In this document: piece after piece, positions 25,186 through 34,149 of the stretch
Numbering within the stretch: the stretch's first letter is position 1
How the letters are laid out: each line of letters begins with the position of its first letter
Origin: DATBGZ01 sp036557785
Lineage (GTDB): Bacteria > Actinomycetota > Actinomycetes > Mycobacteriales > Micromonosporaceae
Length of the DNA stretch: 64,000 nucleotides
Direction of reading: 5' to 3'
Assembly (NCBI GenBank): GCA_036557785.1
Contig: DATBGZ010000017.1
Coordinates: 34,973-98,972 of the forward strand
The notes under the pieces: generated by a model
The model's database searches: none
What the model was told of the DNA's origin: nothing
Seen by the model: only the letters and a program-made list of their open reading frames with translations
Translations under genes and position numbers: made by a program

Positions 25186-26709
25186 ATGACGAACCGGCGG
25201 CCTCGGCTGAGGGCCAACGACTACTCGGCTCTCGACGTGCCGAACCTCGGCGCGTGGGCTCCCCGGCTCAGGGTCTCCGTCGTGATCCCGGCCTTCGACG
25301 ATCAGGCCAAGCTCGACCTCGCGCTCGCCGCCCTGGCGGCCCAGACCTACCCGACCGAGCTCACCGAGATCATCGTGGTCGACGACGGTAGCGTGCCACC
25401 GTTGCGTGAGCCGGCCCTGATCCCGAAGAACGTGCGCTTCATCCCGAGCGCACCGGGCGGCTGGGGCTCGGCTCACGCGGTCAACAGCGGCGTCCTGGCC
25501 GCCACCGGTGACGTGATCCTGCGCCTCGACGCTGACGTGGTCACGAGCCGGGAACACATCGAGGCGCACCTGCGCTGGCACCATGCCGCCGACAACATCG
25601 TGGTTCTCGGCAACCTGTGGTTCGGGGGGTCCAGCGGCGGCTCCTTAGATCCTGCGGCGCTCGTCGATGCTGTCGAGCGCGCCGCGGTGGCCGACCTGCT
25701 CGGCGGCGCGGAGCGGCTCGAGCCGAGCTGGGTCGAGCGGGTCTACTCCGAGACCGCCGAGCTCAGGAACGCCGGCAGCCGGGCCTTCCGGGTCGCCAAG
25801 GGCGCGTCGATCTCGTTCCCACGCCGGCTCTTCGACCTCGCGGGCGGCATGGACGCGGCCATGCCACGCGGCAGTGACATCGAGTTCGGGTACCGGCTCG
25901 CACAGGTCGGCGCGGTGTTCGTGCCGGACCGCCAAGCCCGCGCCTGGCACCTGGGGCCGTCGGAGATGAGGACCGACCGTGAGGGAGGTGGCCGCACGCG
26001 CCGGCCGTTCCTGGCCCAGCGGGTTCCGCTGCTGCGTCACTTCCGGCGGGTCGCGGGCCTGCGCTACGCGGTGCCCCTCGTCGACGTGGTCGTCGAGGCG
26101 GCCGGTCAGTCCTATGAGGACGTCAGCGCGACCGCGCTCGGTGCGCTCAACTCGAGGCTGCCCGATGTCGGTGTCACGCTCGTCGGTCCATGGCGCGACG
26201 CGACGGCCCGGGACCGGTCGACGCTCACGACCCCGCTGTTCGACTTGGCCCTGCTGCACGAGGCGTTCCGATGCGACAACCGGGTCCGGTTCGTTGAGGA
26301 CGCGCCAGGCAGCGTCTTCCCTGCCCCGTACGCCCTGCGCTGCCGCGCGGGTCTGGTTCCCCGGGCCGACGCGTTGCGCCGACTCGTCGACGTGCTCGAT
26401 CGGCACGAGGACGGTCTGGTGTTGTTGTGGCTCCCACCGGAGCGTGCCCGTGCGGTCGCGAGACTGGAGCGTACAGCGAGCTTTGCGCGGGCCCGCGCCG
26501 TCCTCGACCCGGGCGAGGAGCTCGACGACGTGGTCGGTGAGATCTCGGGGGTGCGACACATCGACGCGTCGAAGTGGGTTTTCGGACCCTCCGGCCGCGT
26601 CCGGGACGCCCGGGACCGCGTCGCGACCGAGCTGGCGCGGATCGGCCGTGGGCTGCGCCGCCGGGCCGGCCGCGTGGTGCGACGAGCGGCCGGGTCGGTC
26701 AGGGGCTGA
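25186..26709 (+). CDS. GT2 glycosyltransferase, paralogue of the 546-residue GT2
   Basis: A 507-residue two-domain GT-A protein: LRVSVVIPAFDDQAKLDLAL (28-47), IIVVDDGSVPP, ILRLDADVV with the DAD triad at 115-117, then SDIEFGYRLAQVGAVF. The second half aligns with the second half of the 5335-6975 product (VPLVDVVVEAAGQ, VTLVGPW, EDAPGSVFPAPY), so the two arose by duplication. A GGAG ribosome site lies upstream of the ATG. Its final 11 bp overlap the end of the convergent acyltransferase gene. It is probably a cytoplasmic transferase; a divergent donor or linkage from the paralogue would explain keeping both. Confidence 0.86.
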   Translation: MTNRRPRLRANDYSALDVPNLGAWAPRLRVSVVIPAFDDQAKLDLALAALAAQTYPTELTEIIVVDDGSVPPLREPALIPKNVRFIPSAPGGWGSAHAVNSGVLAATGDVILRLDADVVTSREHIEAHLRWHHAADNIVVLGNLWFGGSSGGSLDPAALVDAVERAAVADLLGGAERLEPSWVERVYSETAELRNAGSRAFRVAKGASISFPRRLFDLAGGMDAAMPRGSDIEFGYRLAQVGAVFVPDRQARAWHLGPSEMRTDREGGGRTRRPFLAQRVPLLRHFRRVAGLRYAVPLVDVVVEAAGQSYEDVSATALGALNSRLPDVGVTLVGPWRDATARDRSTLTTPLFDLALLHEAFRCDNRVRFVEDAPGSVFPAPYALRCRAGLVPRADALRRLVDVLDRHEDGLVLLWLPPERARAVARLERTASFARARAVLDPGEELDDVVGEISGVRHIDASKWVFGPSGRVRDARDRVATELARIGRGLRRRAGRVVRRAAGSVRG

Positions 26710-28903
26710 GCTGAGGCGGCTGGGCCGGCAGGCCCGCGTCGGTCAAGGCCGCGGCGATCCTGGGCGTGAGGGTCTTCACGTAGGTCGCGGTCAGGTGCGA
26801 GCCCTGCCGGTACACCAGGACGTTGCCGATGACGGGCGGGCACCGGGGTGTCGGGCAGATCGCGTCCCACAGGTCGACCATCGCCACGCCCGGCTCCCCC
26901 ACGATCGCTTGCGACTGCGCCTCGTACCCGCCGGACGTCGCCCGCCGAGACGAGTCGTACGTGCACTGGGACAGGTCGTCCCGGTGCTGGTCAACGCATG
27001 CATAGACTTCAAAGCCCGGATGGGGGTTGTCGCCGAAGACGATCACCTTGGTACCCACCGCGCTCAGCGCGCTCCACGACCTGCGCAGGCCGTCAACCAT
27101 GGCCGCCACCGGGTCGGCGAGCTCACCAGGCTGGGGCAGTGCGGAGTTGGCGGCGCCCGAGGTGATGACGTAGTCGGGTCGCTCCGCGGTCAGGCGATCC
27201 AGCAGTGCCTGATTCCACCGGGTGCAGGAGTCGTACGGCTTGCCGTCGAGTGCGATGACGGCGCTGGTGAAGGAGCACGACGACTTGGTGTACGTCACCA
27301 GTCGCCAGTGGTTCTGGGTCGCGAGTGCTTCGAGCGCGGGCGCGTACTGAACGATCTTGGAATCGCCGGCGATCACCACGGTCGTGCTCGACTGCGGGTC
27401 GCCATCCGTGCAGGACAGCAGCGCGTCGTCGGTCTGGCTCTGCTGGCACCCCCGGCCATAAAGGTCGGGTACGTCGTCGTTCGCGTTCAACGGATCGGGC
27501 GTGATGAAGTCGGCGCGGTCCGGGATCGCAGGCGTGGCGCTGGGTCCGGCGGACGGCAGGGCCTGGGCGCCGAGCGCGACCCCAGGGGGAGCTGTGGGGC
27601 GGGCCGCCTGGGCGGCGACGAACATCACGAGCAGCCCGGAGACGACCCCGACGAGCGTGAAGTTCACGCCGAGGCTCAGCGCCAAGCGCGGTGATCGGTT
27701 GACCGCCGGCGAGCGCCGGATCGGGTTCTCCACGAGCTTGTAGGACAGCCACGCCGGGACGAAGGAGCCGATGACGACGAGCGTGCCGGCGAGCGGTCCC
27801 ATGTGACCCCGGATCTGCGCGGCGATGACCAGCAGTGGCCAGTGCCACAGATACAGCGAGTAGGACAGCCGCCCGACCCACCGCATCGGCCGGGTGCCGA
27901 GGACGACCGCCGGGCCGCCGCGGCTGCCAGCGAAGCCACCCGCGATGACGGCCGCGGCGCCGAGCGTCGGTACCGCGGCGAGGTGGCCGGGCCACGCGCT
28001 CGCCGTGGTGAAGACGAACCCCGATGCCACGACGGCGACCACGCCGATCCAGCCGATGCCGACCGCCACGGCCCGGGGCAGTCGGGCGAGCATCGGCGTC
28101 GCCAGCGCGACGGCCGCGCCGACCGCGAGCTCCCACATGCGGGTGGTGGTGACGAAGAAGGCCTGGGCGGCCGAGTAGTCGGTCTCCCGCATGGACCACA
28201 GGAACGACGGGACGCCGACCGCGGCGATCGCGAGCAGGAGCACCCAGCGCTGCGGTCCCCGCCGGGCCGTGGCCGCGGCCGACTCGTGCGAGCGGGGCCG
28301 CAGCAGCCGCGCGACGAGCGCCGCGATGATCATCAACAGCGGCCAGACGAGGTAGAACTGCTCCTCGACGGCGAGGGACCAGAAGTGCTGCACCGGAGAG
28401 GTCCCCGAGCCCTCGGCGAGATAGTCGACCGACCGGTCGGCCAGGCGCCAGTTGACCACGTAGAGCGCCGACGCCAGGATGTCGCCGCCAGCGTCGGCCC
28501 ATTGCACCCGCGGCAGGTAGAGCCGTGAGAGCACGGCGGTGGCGAGCAGCACCACCGCGGCGGCGGGCAGGATCCGCTTGGCCCGGCGGGCGTAGAAGCC
28601 AGCCAGCGAGATGCGACCCGTCCCGTCCAGCTCGCCGACGAGTTGCGTCGTGATCAGGAAGCCCGAGATCACGAAGAAGATATCGACGCCGATGTACCCG
28701 CCGGTCACGTACGGCAGCCCGGCGTGGAAGATCAGTACCAGGCTGATCGCGATGGCGCGCAGGCCCTCGACGTCCGGCCGGAACCCCGTGGCTTCCCCGG
28801 CGGACCGTCGGTGCGGTACCGCGGCCACGGGCAACGGTACGGTCGCCTCGGTGACCGCCGAGTGCCTGCTCGACACGGCTCGCCCTCCCCGGTTGCGCCC
28901 CAT
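26699..28903 (-). CDS. Membrane O-acyltransferase with SGNH domain (OafA/OatA-like)
   Basis: A 734-residue protein. The N-terminal acyltransferase-3 domain (about 42-430, ten or so helices) starts with FRPDVEGLRAIAISLVLIFHAG and has GYIGVDIFFVISGFLITTQL and FWSLAVEEQFYLVWPLL. A Pro/Ala-rich linker follows (about 440-500). The extracytoplasmic SGNH domain has VVIAGDSK (near 510), a GAANS block and the late HLTATYV histidine. In SGNH members the last motif is often D-x2-H; here the His is preceded by SHLT, so the catalytic acid is not obvious. OafA/OatA enzymes acetylate surface glycans outside the membrane, so it probably O-acylates the polymer. It diverges from the WecB-type gene 64 bp away. 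Confidence 0.9.
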   Translation of the reverse strand: MGRNRGGRAVSSRHSAVTEATVPLPVAAVPHRRSAGEATGFRPDVEGLRAIAISLVLIFHAGLPYVTGGYIGVDIFFVISGFLITTQLVGELDGTGRISLAGFYARRAKRILPAAAVVLLATAVLSRLYLPRVQWADAGGDILASALYVVNWRLADRSVDYLAEGSGTSPVQHFWSLAVEEQFYLVWPLLMIIAALVARLLRPRSHESAAATARRGPQRWVLLLAIAAVGVPSFLWSMRETDYSAAQAFFVTTTRMWELAVGAAVALATPMLARLPRAVAVGIGWIGVVAVVASGFVFTTASAWPGHLAAVPTLGAAAVIAGGFAGSRGGPAVVLGTRPMRWVGRLSYSLYLWHWPLLVIAAQIRGHMGPLAGTLVVIGSFVPAWLSYKLVENPIRRSPAVNRSPRLALSLGVNFTLVGVVSGLLVMFVAAQAARPTAPPGVALGAQALPSAGPSATPAIPDRADFITPDPLNANDDVPDLYGRGCQQSQTDDALLSCTDGDPQSSTTVVIAGDSKIVQYAPALEALATQNHWRLVTYTKSSCSFTSAVIALDGKPYDSCTRWNQALLDRLTAERPDYVITSGAANSALPQPGELADPVAAMVDGLRRSWSALSAVGTKVIVFGDNPHPGFEVYACVDQHRDDLSQCTYDSSRRATSGGYEAQSQAIVGEPGVAMVDLWDAICPTPRCPPVIGNVLVYRQGSHLTATYVKTLTPRIAAALTDAGLPAQPPQLSP

Positions 28904-28967
28904 GCAGTCCTGCGACGCCTAGCTCTGGCATGCTACGTGTGCTGACCGAAACCCCTGGAAGGGTCCC

Positions 28968-30050
28968 ATGTCGTCGCTTCTCGTCCACGTCGCAGGCGCC
29001 CGGCCCAACTTCCCCAAGGCGGCACCGGTGATCCGCGCCCTCGCCGCCCGCAGAGTGCCGCAGCGACTCGTACACACGGGCCAGCACTATGACGAGCGGA
29101 TGTCCGAGGTGTTCCTGCGCCAGCTCGACCTGCCCGAGCCGGACGTGAACCTCGGTGTCGGATCCGGCAGCCACGCGCAACAGACCGCGGCGATCATGAC
29201 CGGGCTCGAGGAGCTGTTCACGGCATGGCGCCCCGCGATGGTCGTGGTCTACGGGGATGTCAACTCGACCGTCGCCGCCGCGCTGGTCAGCGCGAAGCTG
29301 CTGATCCCGCTGGCCCACGTGGAGGCCGGACTGCGCAGTTTCGACATGACCATGCCCGAGGAGGTCAACCGCCTGGTCACGGACCGCCTCTCCAACCTCC
29401 TCTTCGCCACGAGTGCCGACGCCGTGGCCCACCTGGGCAACGAGGGGGTGTCGCCGTCGAAGATTCATCTCGTCGGAAACCCCATGATCGACACCCTGCT
29501 CGCCAACCTGGAACGGTTCGATGTGGCGCGGGCCCGGGCCGAGCAGGGCTTGGCGGGTCGGTACGTTGTCGCGACGCTGCACCGGCCGGGCAACGTGGAC
29601 GACCCGGCGGACGCGGCGGAGCTGGTCAAAGCGGTGCACGCCGTCGCCGACCAGGTCGAGGTCGTGCTGCCGTTGCATCCGCGGGGCCGGGCGCAACTCG
29701 ACCGCGCCGGCCTGTTCGGCCACCCCGCCATGCGGGTGATCGACCCCCTTGGCTACGTGGAGTTCCTAGGCCTCGTGCGCGGGGCCGATGCCGTGATCAC
29801 CGACTCGGGCGGTGTCCAGGAGGAGACCACCATCCTCGGGGTGCCGTGCCTGACGCTGCGCCCGAACACGGAACGCCCGGTAACCATCACGCACGGCACG
29901 AACCGCCTCGTCACCCGCGAGGCCCTGCCCGGCGCTGTCGCGCACTGTCTGAGCACCGGTCGACCAGACTCCTGGCCCGTTCCCCCGCTGTGGGACGGCA
30001 AGGCCGGGCTCCGGATAGCGGATATCATTGGCGCCCGTGCCGACGTATAG
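28968..30050 (+). CDS. UDP-N-acetylglucosamine 2-epimerase family (WecB/MnaA/WbpI-like)
   Basis: A 360-residue hydrolysing/non-hydrolysing 2-epimerase of GT-B fold. ARPNFPKAAPVIRAL, HTGQHYD, VVYGDVNST (D97), HVEAGLRSFD (E119) and the late ITDSGGVQEE block are typical. WecB/MnaA makes UDP-ManNAc, the donor for a TagA/WecG enzyme such as the one at 16263. The homologous WbpI instead epimerises UDP-2,3-diacetamido-glucuronate. Both uses fit this locus and only one such gene is present. It leads a plus-strand run; its end overlaps the next gene. A GGAAGGG ribosome site precedes the ATG. Confidence 0.93.
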   Translation: MSSLLVHVAGARPNFPKAAPVIRALAARRVPQRLVHTGQHYDERMSEVFLRQLDLPEPDVNLGVGSGSHAQQTAAIMTGLEELFTAWRPAMVVVYGDVNSTVAAALVSAKLLIPLAHVEAGLRSFDMTMPEEVNRLVTDRLSNLLFATSADAVAHLGNEGVSPSKIHLVGNPMIDTLLANLERFDVARARAEQGLAGRYVVATLHRPGNVDDPADAAELVKAVHAVADQVEVVLPLHPRGRAQLDRAGLFGHPAMRVIDPLGYVEFLGLVRGADAVITDSGGVQEETTILGVPCLTLRPNTERPVTITHGTNRLVTREALPGAVAHCLSTGRPDSWPVPPLWDGKAGLRIADIIGARADV

Positions 30051-32319
30051 CGAAGTGCCAACGACGCTCACCGATGAGGACCCGAAGCTGCGGTTCACGC
30101 GCGGCCGCATCGTCATGCTGGTCGACAACGGGGTACGCGGCGACTCACGCGTGCAGAAGCAGGCCGCCGCAGCTGCCGAGGCCGGCTGGGAGGTGTACCT
30201 GATCGGCCGAGCCGGCCGCGCCGGACGCGAACAGTGGCGGATCGGGGGGGCTGAGGTTCGGCTCATTCCGATGCCCGACGTGCTCAATCGGCCCCGCCAC
30301 ACCTTCCGTCGATCGTGGCGGCATCCCCTCGCGTACCCGCCGACGGGTATCGGGGAGTACCACAGCCGGCACATTGTGGCGTGGCGCGCGGACTTAGCCG
30401 CCCGCCGCGCCGAGCTCGTGGCGCTTGAGGGCAGCGGCGGGCCGCGGCTGCGGTTGCGTCGGGTGGCACTCGGCGCTGAGGTTCTGGCGGCCACGCTACG
30501 TGGGATGTGGGTGCGGCTGCGTGGCGGGGAGCTTTGGCGGGCCCGCAGGGACCGCAGGCGCCTCGCCGGGCCGTGGGACCGGGCGGTCACGTGGTTCTGG
30601 CTGACGGTGCTGCGTGAGCGGGCCTGGCGCCGGCTCGAGCCGAGGCTGTGGGAGTTCGAGTTGGCCTTCGGCAGGGTGATCGACCAGCTCCAGCCGGACA
30701 TCATTCACGCGAACGACTTCTACATGCTCCCAGTGGGTGCGCGCGCGATGCTGCGAGCACGCGCCGAGGGCCGCCCGGCCCGCCTCGTCTGGGACGCGCA
30801 CGAGCTCTTGGCGGGCATCGAGCCCCGCGTCGACACCGCCCGCTGGCGCCCGGCCCACCTCGCTTACGAGCGGGAGTACGCGCGGTACACCGATGCCACG
30901 ATCACCGTCTCCGATGAGCTGGCGGACGTGCTGCAGCGCGACCACCGGCTGCCCGAACGGCCCACGGTCGTGCTCAACGCCCCCGTCGTCGCCCCACAGG
31001 CGCACTCGGCGCCGAGCCTGCGCGACGCCTGCGGGGTCGACCCGGACACCCCGCTGCTCGTCTACAGCGGTGGCGCCGTGGCGCGGCGGGGCTTGGACAT
31101 CATGGTCGACGCGCTGCCGCAGATGCCCGATGTCCACGTCGCCTTCGTGGTCTCCCAACCGGGGGGCATGTACGTCAAGCAACTGCTGGCAAGGGCCACC
31201 TCCCTCGGCGTCCTTTCCCGTGTGCACGTCACGTCCTATGTGGAGCCCGACCAGGTCGTCGCGTACCTCAGCAGCGCGGACGTGGGCGTGATCCCCATCC
31301 ACCATTGGCCCAACCACGAAATAGCGCTTATCACGAAGTTCTTCGAGTACGCACAGGCCCGCCTGCCGATGGTCGTCAGCGATGTCCGGGCGATGAGCCG
31401 GACCACCCGTGAGCTCGGCCAGGGCGAGGTCTTCCGCGCCACGGACCTCGAGGACTACGTGCGCGCGGTCAAGCTGGTGCTGGCTGAGCGCGCCCGGTAC
31501 CGAGCCGCCTATGATCGGCCCGGGCTGCTGGAGGAGTGGACGTGGCGGTCCCAGGCCGAGATCCTCGACGCGGTCTACACCCGACTCGCGCCGGCCCGCC
31601 CGCGACGTCGGCCCGGCGACGTTCCGGACGTCAGCGCAATCATGGCCATCCGCAACGGGATGGCGGACCTGAGCGCCACGCTCGACTCCTTGCTGCGACA
31701 GACGCTCGGGCTCGACTGCATCGAGGTGATCGCGGTCGATGGCGGGTCTAGCGACGGCAGTGGCCAACTCCTCGACCAGGCCGCCCGCCAACGACCCGCG
31801 ACAGTGCGGGTGATCCATCCCGTCGGTCTGCCGAGCGGACCGGAGGCATCGCACAACCTCGGTCTGGACATGGCACGGGGCCGCTATGTGATGCTTGTCG
31901 GTGCCGGGGACCACCTCTGGCCGGAGGCGCTCGAGCGCATGGTCCGCGCGGCCGACGAGTACGGCTCGGATGTGCTCGTAGTCAGCGCGGGGGGAACCGA
32001 CGCGGGTCGGTTGGGAACCGAGCCGTCCGCGCAGAGTCGCTCCGACGCCAGCCCGTACGCGGTGGAGGTGGCCACCGCGCGCACCGCGCCGAGGCTGTTC
32101 CGTCGAGAGCTGATCGAGCGGCACGGCCTGCGCTTGGATGGGGAGTTCGGCGTCGCGAGCGGCAAGATGTTCGCGCTCGCAGCCGGCCAGCACGCCGCAC
32201 GGGTCTCCGTGCTCGCCGACCCCGACCACTTGTACGCCGTCGATACGGCCAAGATGCCCCGGGCGGCGAGCACCGCCCTGGACAGGATGTTCGGCCTGCT
32301 GCGGTTCACGGAGAGTTGA
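30028..32319 (+). CDS. Bifunctional GT4-GT2 glycosyltransferase
   Basis: A 763-residue fusion. The N-terminal GT4 domain (about 25-535) has IVMLVDNGVRGDSRVQKQA, IIHANDFYMLPV, LVWDAHEL, LVYSGGAVARRGLDIMV and the donor-site ITKFFEYAQARLPMVVSD. The C-terminal GT2 domain (about 540-760) has VSAIMAIRNGMADLSATL, VIAVDGGSSDGSG, SHNLGLDMARG and VGAGDHLWPEALE, where GAGD replaces the usual DxD; metal binding in this half is therefore uncertain. The TTG at 30028 or the GTG at 30037 is the start; both overlap the epimerase end. It probably adds two consecutive sugars, or one half is regulatory. Confidence 0.82.
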   Translation: MAPVPTYSEVPTTLTDEDPKLRFTRGRIVMLVDNGVRGDSRVQKQAAAAAEAGWEVYLIGRAGRAGREQWRIGGAEVRLIPMPDVLNRPRHTFRRSWRHPLAYPPTGIGEYHSRHIVAWRADLAARRAELVALEGSGGPRLRLRRVALGAEVLAATLRGMWVRLRGGELWRARRDRRRLAGPWDRAVTWFWLTVLRERAWRRLEPRLWEFELAFGRVIDQLQPDIIHANDFYMLPVGARAMLRARAEGRPARLVWDAHELLAGIEPRVDTARWRPAHLAYEREYARYTDATITVSDELADVLQRDHRLPERPTVVLNAPVVAPQAHSAPSLRDACGVDPDTPLLVYSGGAVARRGLDIMVDALPQMPDVHVAFVVSQPGGMYVKQLLARATSLGVLSRVHVTSYVEPDQVVAYLSSADVGVIPIHHWPNHEIALITKFFEYAQARLPMVVSDVRAMSRTTRELGQGEVFRATDLEDYVRAVKLVLAERARYRAAYDRPGLLEEWTWRSQAEILDAVYTRLAPARPRRRPGDVPDVSAIMAIRNGMADLSATLDSLLRQTLGLDCIEVIAVDGGSSDGSGQLLDQAARQRPATVRVIHPVGLPSGPEASHNLGLDMARGRYVMLVGAGDHLWPEALERMVRAADEYGSDVLVVSAGGTDAGRLGTEPSAQSRSDASPYAVEVATARTAPRLFRRELIERHGLRLDGEFGVASGKMFALAAGQHAARVSVLADPDHLYAVDTAKMPRAASTALDRMFGLLRFTES

Positions 32320-32323
32320 CGGC

Positions 32324-32329
32324 GGAGGG
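32324..32329 (+). promoter_or_regulatory. Ribosome binding site for the WbpD-like acetyltransferase
   Basis: GGAGGG lies 7 nt before the ATG at 32337. It favours that start over the TTG at 32316 and the ATG at 32331, which lies only 1 nt from the site. Confidence 0.5.
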
Positions 32330-32336
32330 CATGGGA

Positions 32337-32849
32337 ATGGATGGGTCGTTCTTCGCGCATCCGAGCGCGGAAGTGGAGCCGGGGGCGCTGATCGGTGACG
32401 GTACGAAGATCTGGCACCTCGTGCACGTCCGGGGATCGGCGACGGTGGGGGCCAACTGTGTGCTGGGCCGCAACGTCTACATCGACGCCGACGTGGTCAT
32501 CGGTGACCTCGTGAAGATCCAGAACAACGTCTCTGTCTACAAGGGAGTGACCTTGGAGGACGAGGTGTTCGTCGGCCCGTCTGCCGTCTTCACCAACGAC
32601 CTGCGACCACGCGCCCAAAACCCGGACTGGCAGATCGTGCCGACTATCGTGCACCGAGGCGCATCGATCGGCGCGAACGCGACCGTCGTCTGTGGCGTTG
32701 AGATCGGCGCGTACGCGATGGTGGCGGCGGGTGCGGTGGTCACCAGGGACGTCGCGCCGTACCGACTCGTGGCTGGTTGTCCGGCGCGCCCGATCGGATG
32801 GGTCGATGAGTCCGGGACGGTGGTGTCCCGGGACGCCAACCGTCCATAG
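32337..32849 (+). CDS. Hexapeptide-repeat N-acetyltransferase (WbpD/WlbB-like)
   Basis: A 170-residue left-handed beta-helix protein with regular I/V-G-x4 hexads (VEPGALIGDGTKIWHLVHV, VGANCVLGRNVYI, IGANATVVCGVEIGAYAMV) and the VFTNDLRPRA loop that is characteristic of WbpD/WlbB. Those enzymes acetylate the 3-amino group of UDP-2-acetamido-3-amino-2,3-dideoxyglucuronate using acetyl-CoA. WbpA-, WbpB-, WbpE- and WbpI-like genes in the same locus support this specific role. A ribosome site fixes the ATG at 32337. The gene ends 7 bp before the convergent UDP-sugar dehydrogenase gene. Confidence 0.88.
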   Translation: MDGSFFAHPSAEVEPGALIGDGTKIWHLVHVRGSATVGANCVLGRNVYIDADVVIGDLVKIQNNVSVYKGVTLEDEVFVGPSAVFTNDLRPRAQNPDWQIVPTIVHRGASIGANATVVCGVEIGAYAMVAAGAVVTRDVAPYRLVAGCPARPIGWVDESGTVVSRDANRP

Positions 32850-32856
32850 GAGACGA

Positions 32857-34149
32857 TCAGGCGGACGGGGCGCCCAGCACGATCCGGGCGACCCCGGTCC
32901 ACCGTGCGGGTTCGGTGACCCGGCGGCCGTCGACGAGCACGCGAACGCCGGGGAAGTCGACACTGCCGAGGTCCCGGTACTCGGGGTGGTCGGCCTGCAC
33001 CACGGCGGCGGTCACGGCCTGTCCCTCATAGGGCGACAGGCCCAGCGCACGTAGCTCGTCGGGGGTGTAGAGCGGGTCGCTGACGTGGGCGCGGGCACCA
33101 TGCGCCTGCAGCGCCCTGACGACCGCGAAGACGCCCGAGAAGGCCGTCTCCTTGACACCGCCCCGGTAGGCGGCGCCTAGCACCAGCACGTCCGCGCCGC
33201 CCACCGACCCGTAGGCCTCCACCAGGCGGCCGACCGCGTATTCGGGCATCGCGACGTTGGCCTCCCGCGCCGCGCGAACCACAGTCGCCTCCGGGTCGTT
33301 CCACAGGTACAGCCGTGGGTAGACCGGGATGCAGTGTCCTCCGACCGCGATCCCCGGTCGATGGATGTGACTGTACGGCTGGGTGTTGCATGCCTCGATA
33401 ACGGCAAGGATATCGATGTTGGCTCGGTCGGCGTAGCGGGCGAACTGGTTGGCCAGACCGATGTTGACGTCCCGGTAGGTGGTCTCGGCCAGCTTCGCGA
33501 GCTCGGCCGCCTCGGCCGAACCGAGATCCCAGACACCGTTGGGCCGCGCGAGATCGCTTCGATCGTCGAACTCGAGCACCTGCTCGTAGAAGTCCACGGC
33601 GCGGCGGGCCGACTCCGGGTCGATGCCGCCCACGAGCTTGGGGTACCGGCGCAGGTCGGCGAAGACACGACCGGTGAGGACCCGCTCAGGGCTGAACGCG
33701 ACGAGCAGATCCTTCCCGGGCGTCAACCCCGAGCCCTCCGCCAGCATGGGGGTCCACCGCCCCCGCGTGGTGCCGACCGGCAGGGTCGTCTCGTAGGTGA
33801 CGAGCGTTCCCGGTCGCAGCCCCGCTGCGACCGCCCGCGTGGCTGCGTCCATCCACCCGAAGTCGGGAACGCCTTCGTGGTCGACGAACAACGGAACGAC
33901 GATCACGACCGCCTCGCATTGGGCCGCGGCCCACGTGGTGTCGGTGGTCGCGGTCAACTGGCCCCTCGCGACGAGGTTCTTCAGTCGTACGCCCAAATCC
34001 GCCTCGCCCGGAAACGGCTCTAGGCCCTGGTTGACGAGGTCGACCACCCGCGGCGACACATCCGCGCCGATCACCTGATGCCCGCGGGACGCGAACTGCA
34101 CGGCGAGTGGGAGCCCGATCTTGCCGAGCGCGACGACGCAGATTGTCAT
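32857..34149 (-). CDS. UDP-sugar 6-dehydrogenase (first copy)
   Basis: A 430-residue UDP-glucose/GDP-mannose dehydrogenase family protein. The NAD loop is VVALGKIGLPLAVQFA (5-20), YETTLPVGTT is the Thr-rich block, AELAKLAETTYRDVNIGLANQF carries K219, and the thiohemiacetal cysteine is C273 in GGHCIPVYPRLYL. The product is a UDP-uronic acid, possibly UDP-GlcNAcA or UDP-ManNAcA. The usual loop after GxGxxG is altered (ALGKIG), which is still compatible with NAD binding. Its ATG overlaps the small upstream gene by 4 bp. A second, distinct dehydrogenase lies at 46420, so two different uronates, or a backup, may be made. Confidence 0.9.
   Translation of the reverse strand: MTICVVALGKIGLPLAVQFASRGHQVIGADVSPRVVDLVNQGLEPFPGEADLGVRLKNLVARGQLTATTDTTWAAAQCEAVVIVVPLFVDHEGVPDFGWMDAATRAVAAGLRPGTLVTYETTLPVGTTRGRWTPMLAEGSGLTPGKDLLVAFSPERVLTGRVFADLRRYPKLVGGIDPESARRAVDFYEQVLEFDDRSDLARPNGVWDLGSAEAAELAKLAETTYRDVNIGLANQFARYADRANIDILAVIEACNTQPYSHIHRPGIAVGGHCIPVYPRLYLWNDPEATVVRAAREANVAMPEYAVGRLVEAYGSVGGADVLVLGAAYRGGVKETAFSGVFAVVRALQAHGARAHVSDPLYTPDELRALGLSPYEGQAVTAAVVQADHPEYRDLGSVDFPGVRVLVDGRRVTEPARWTGVARIVLGAPSA

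Noticed and set aside
27123..29723. An 866-codon open frame antisense to wecB-like and in another frame of the acyltransferase
   Set aside because: It covers two real genes with clear family motifs and has a low-complexity, Arg-rich translation.
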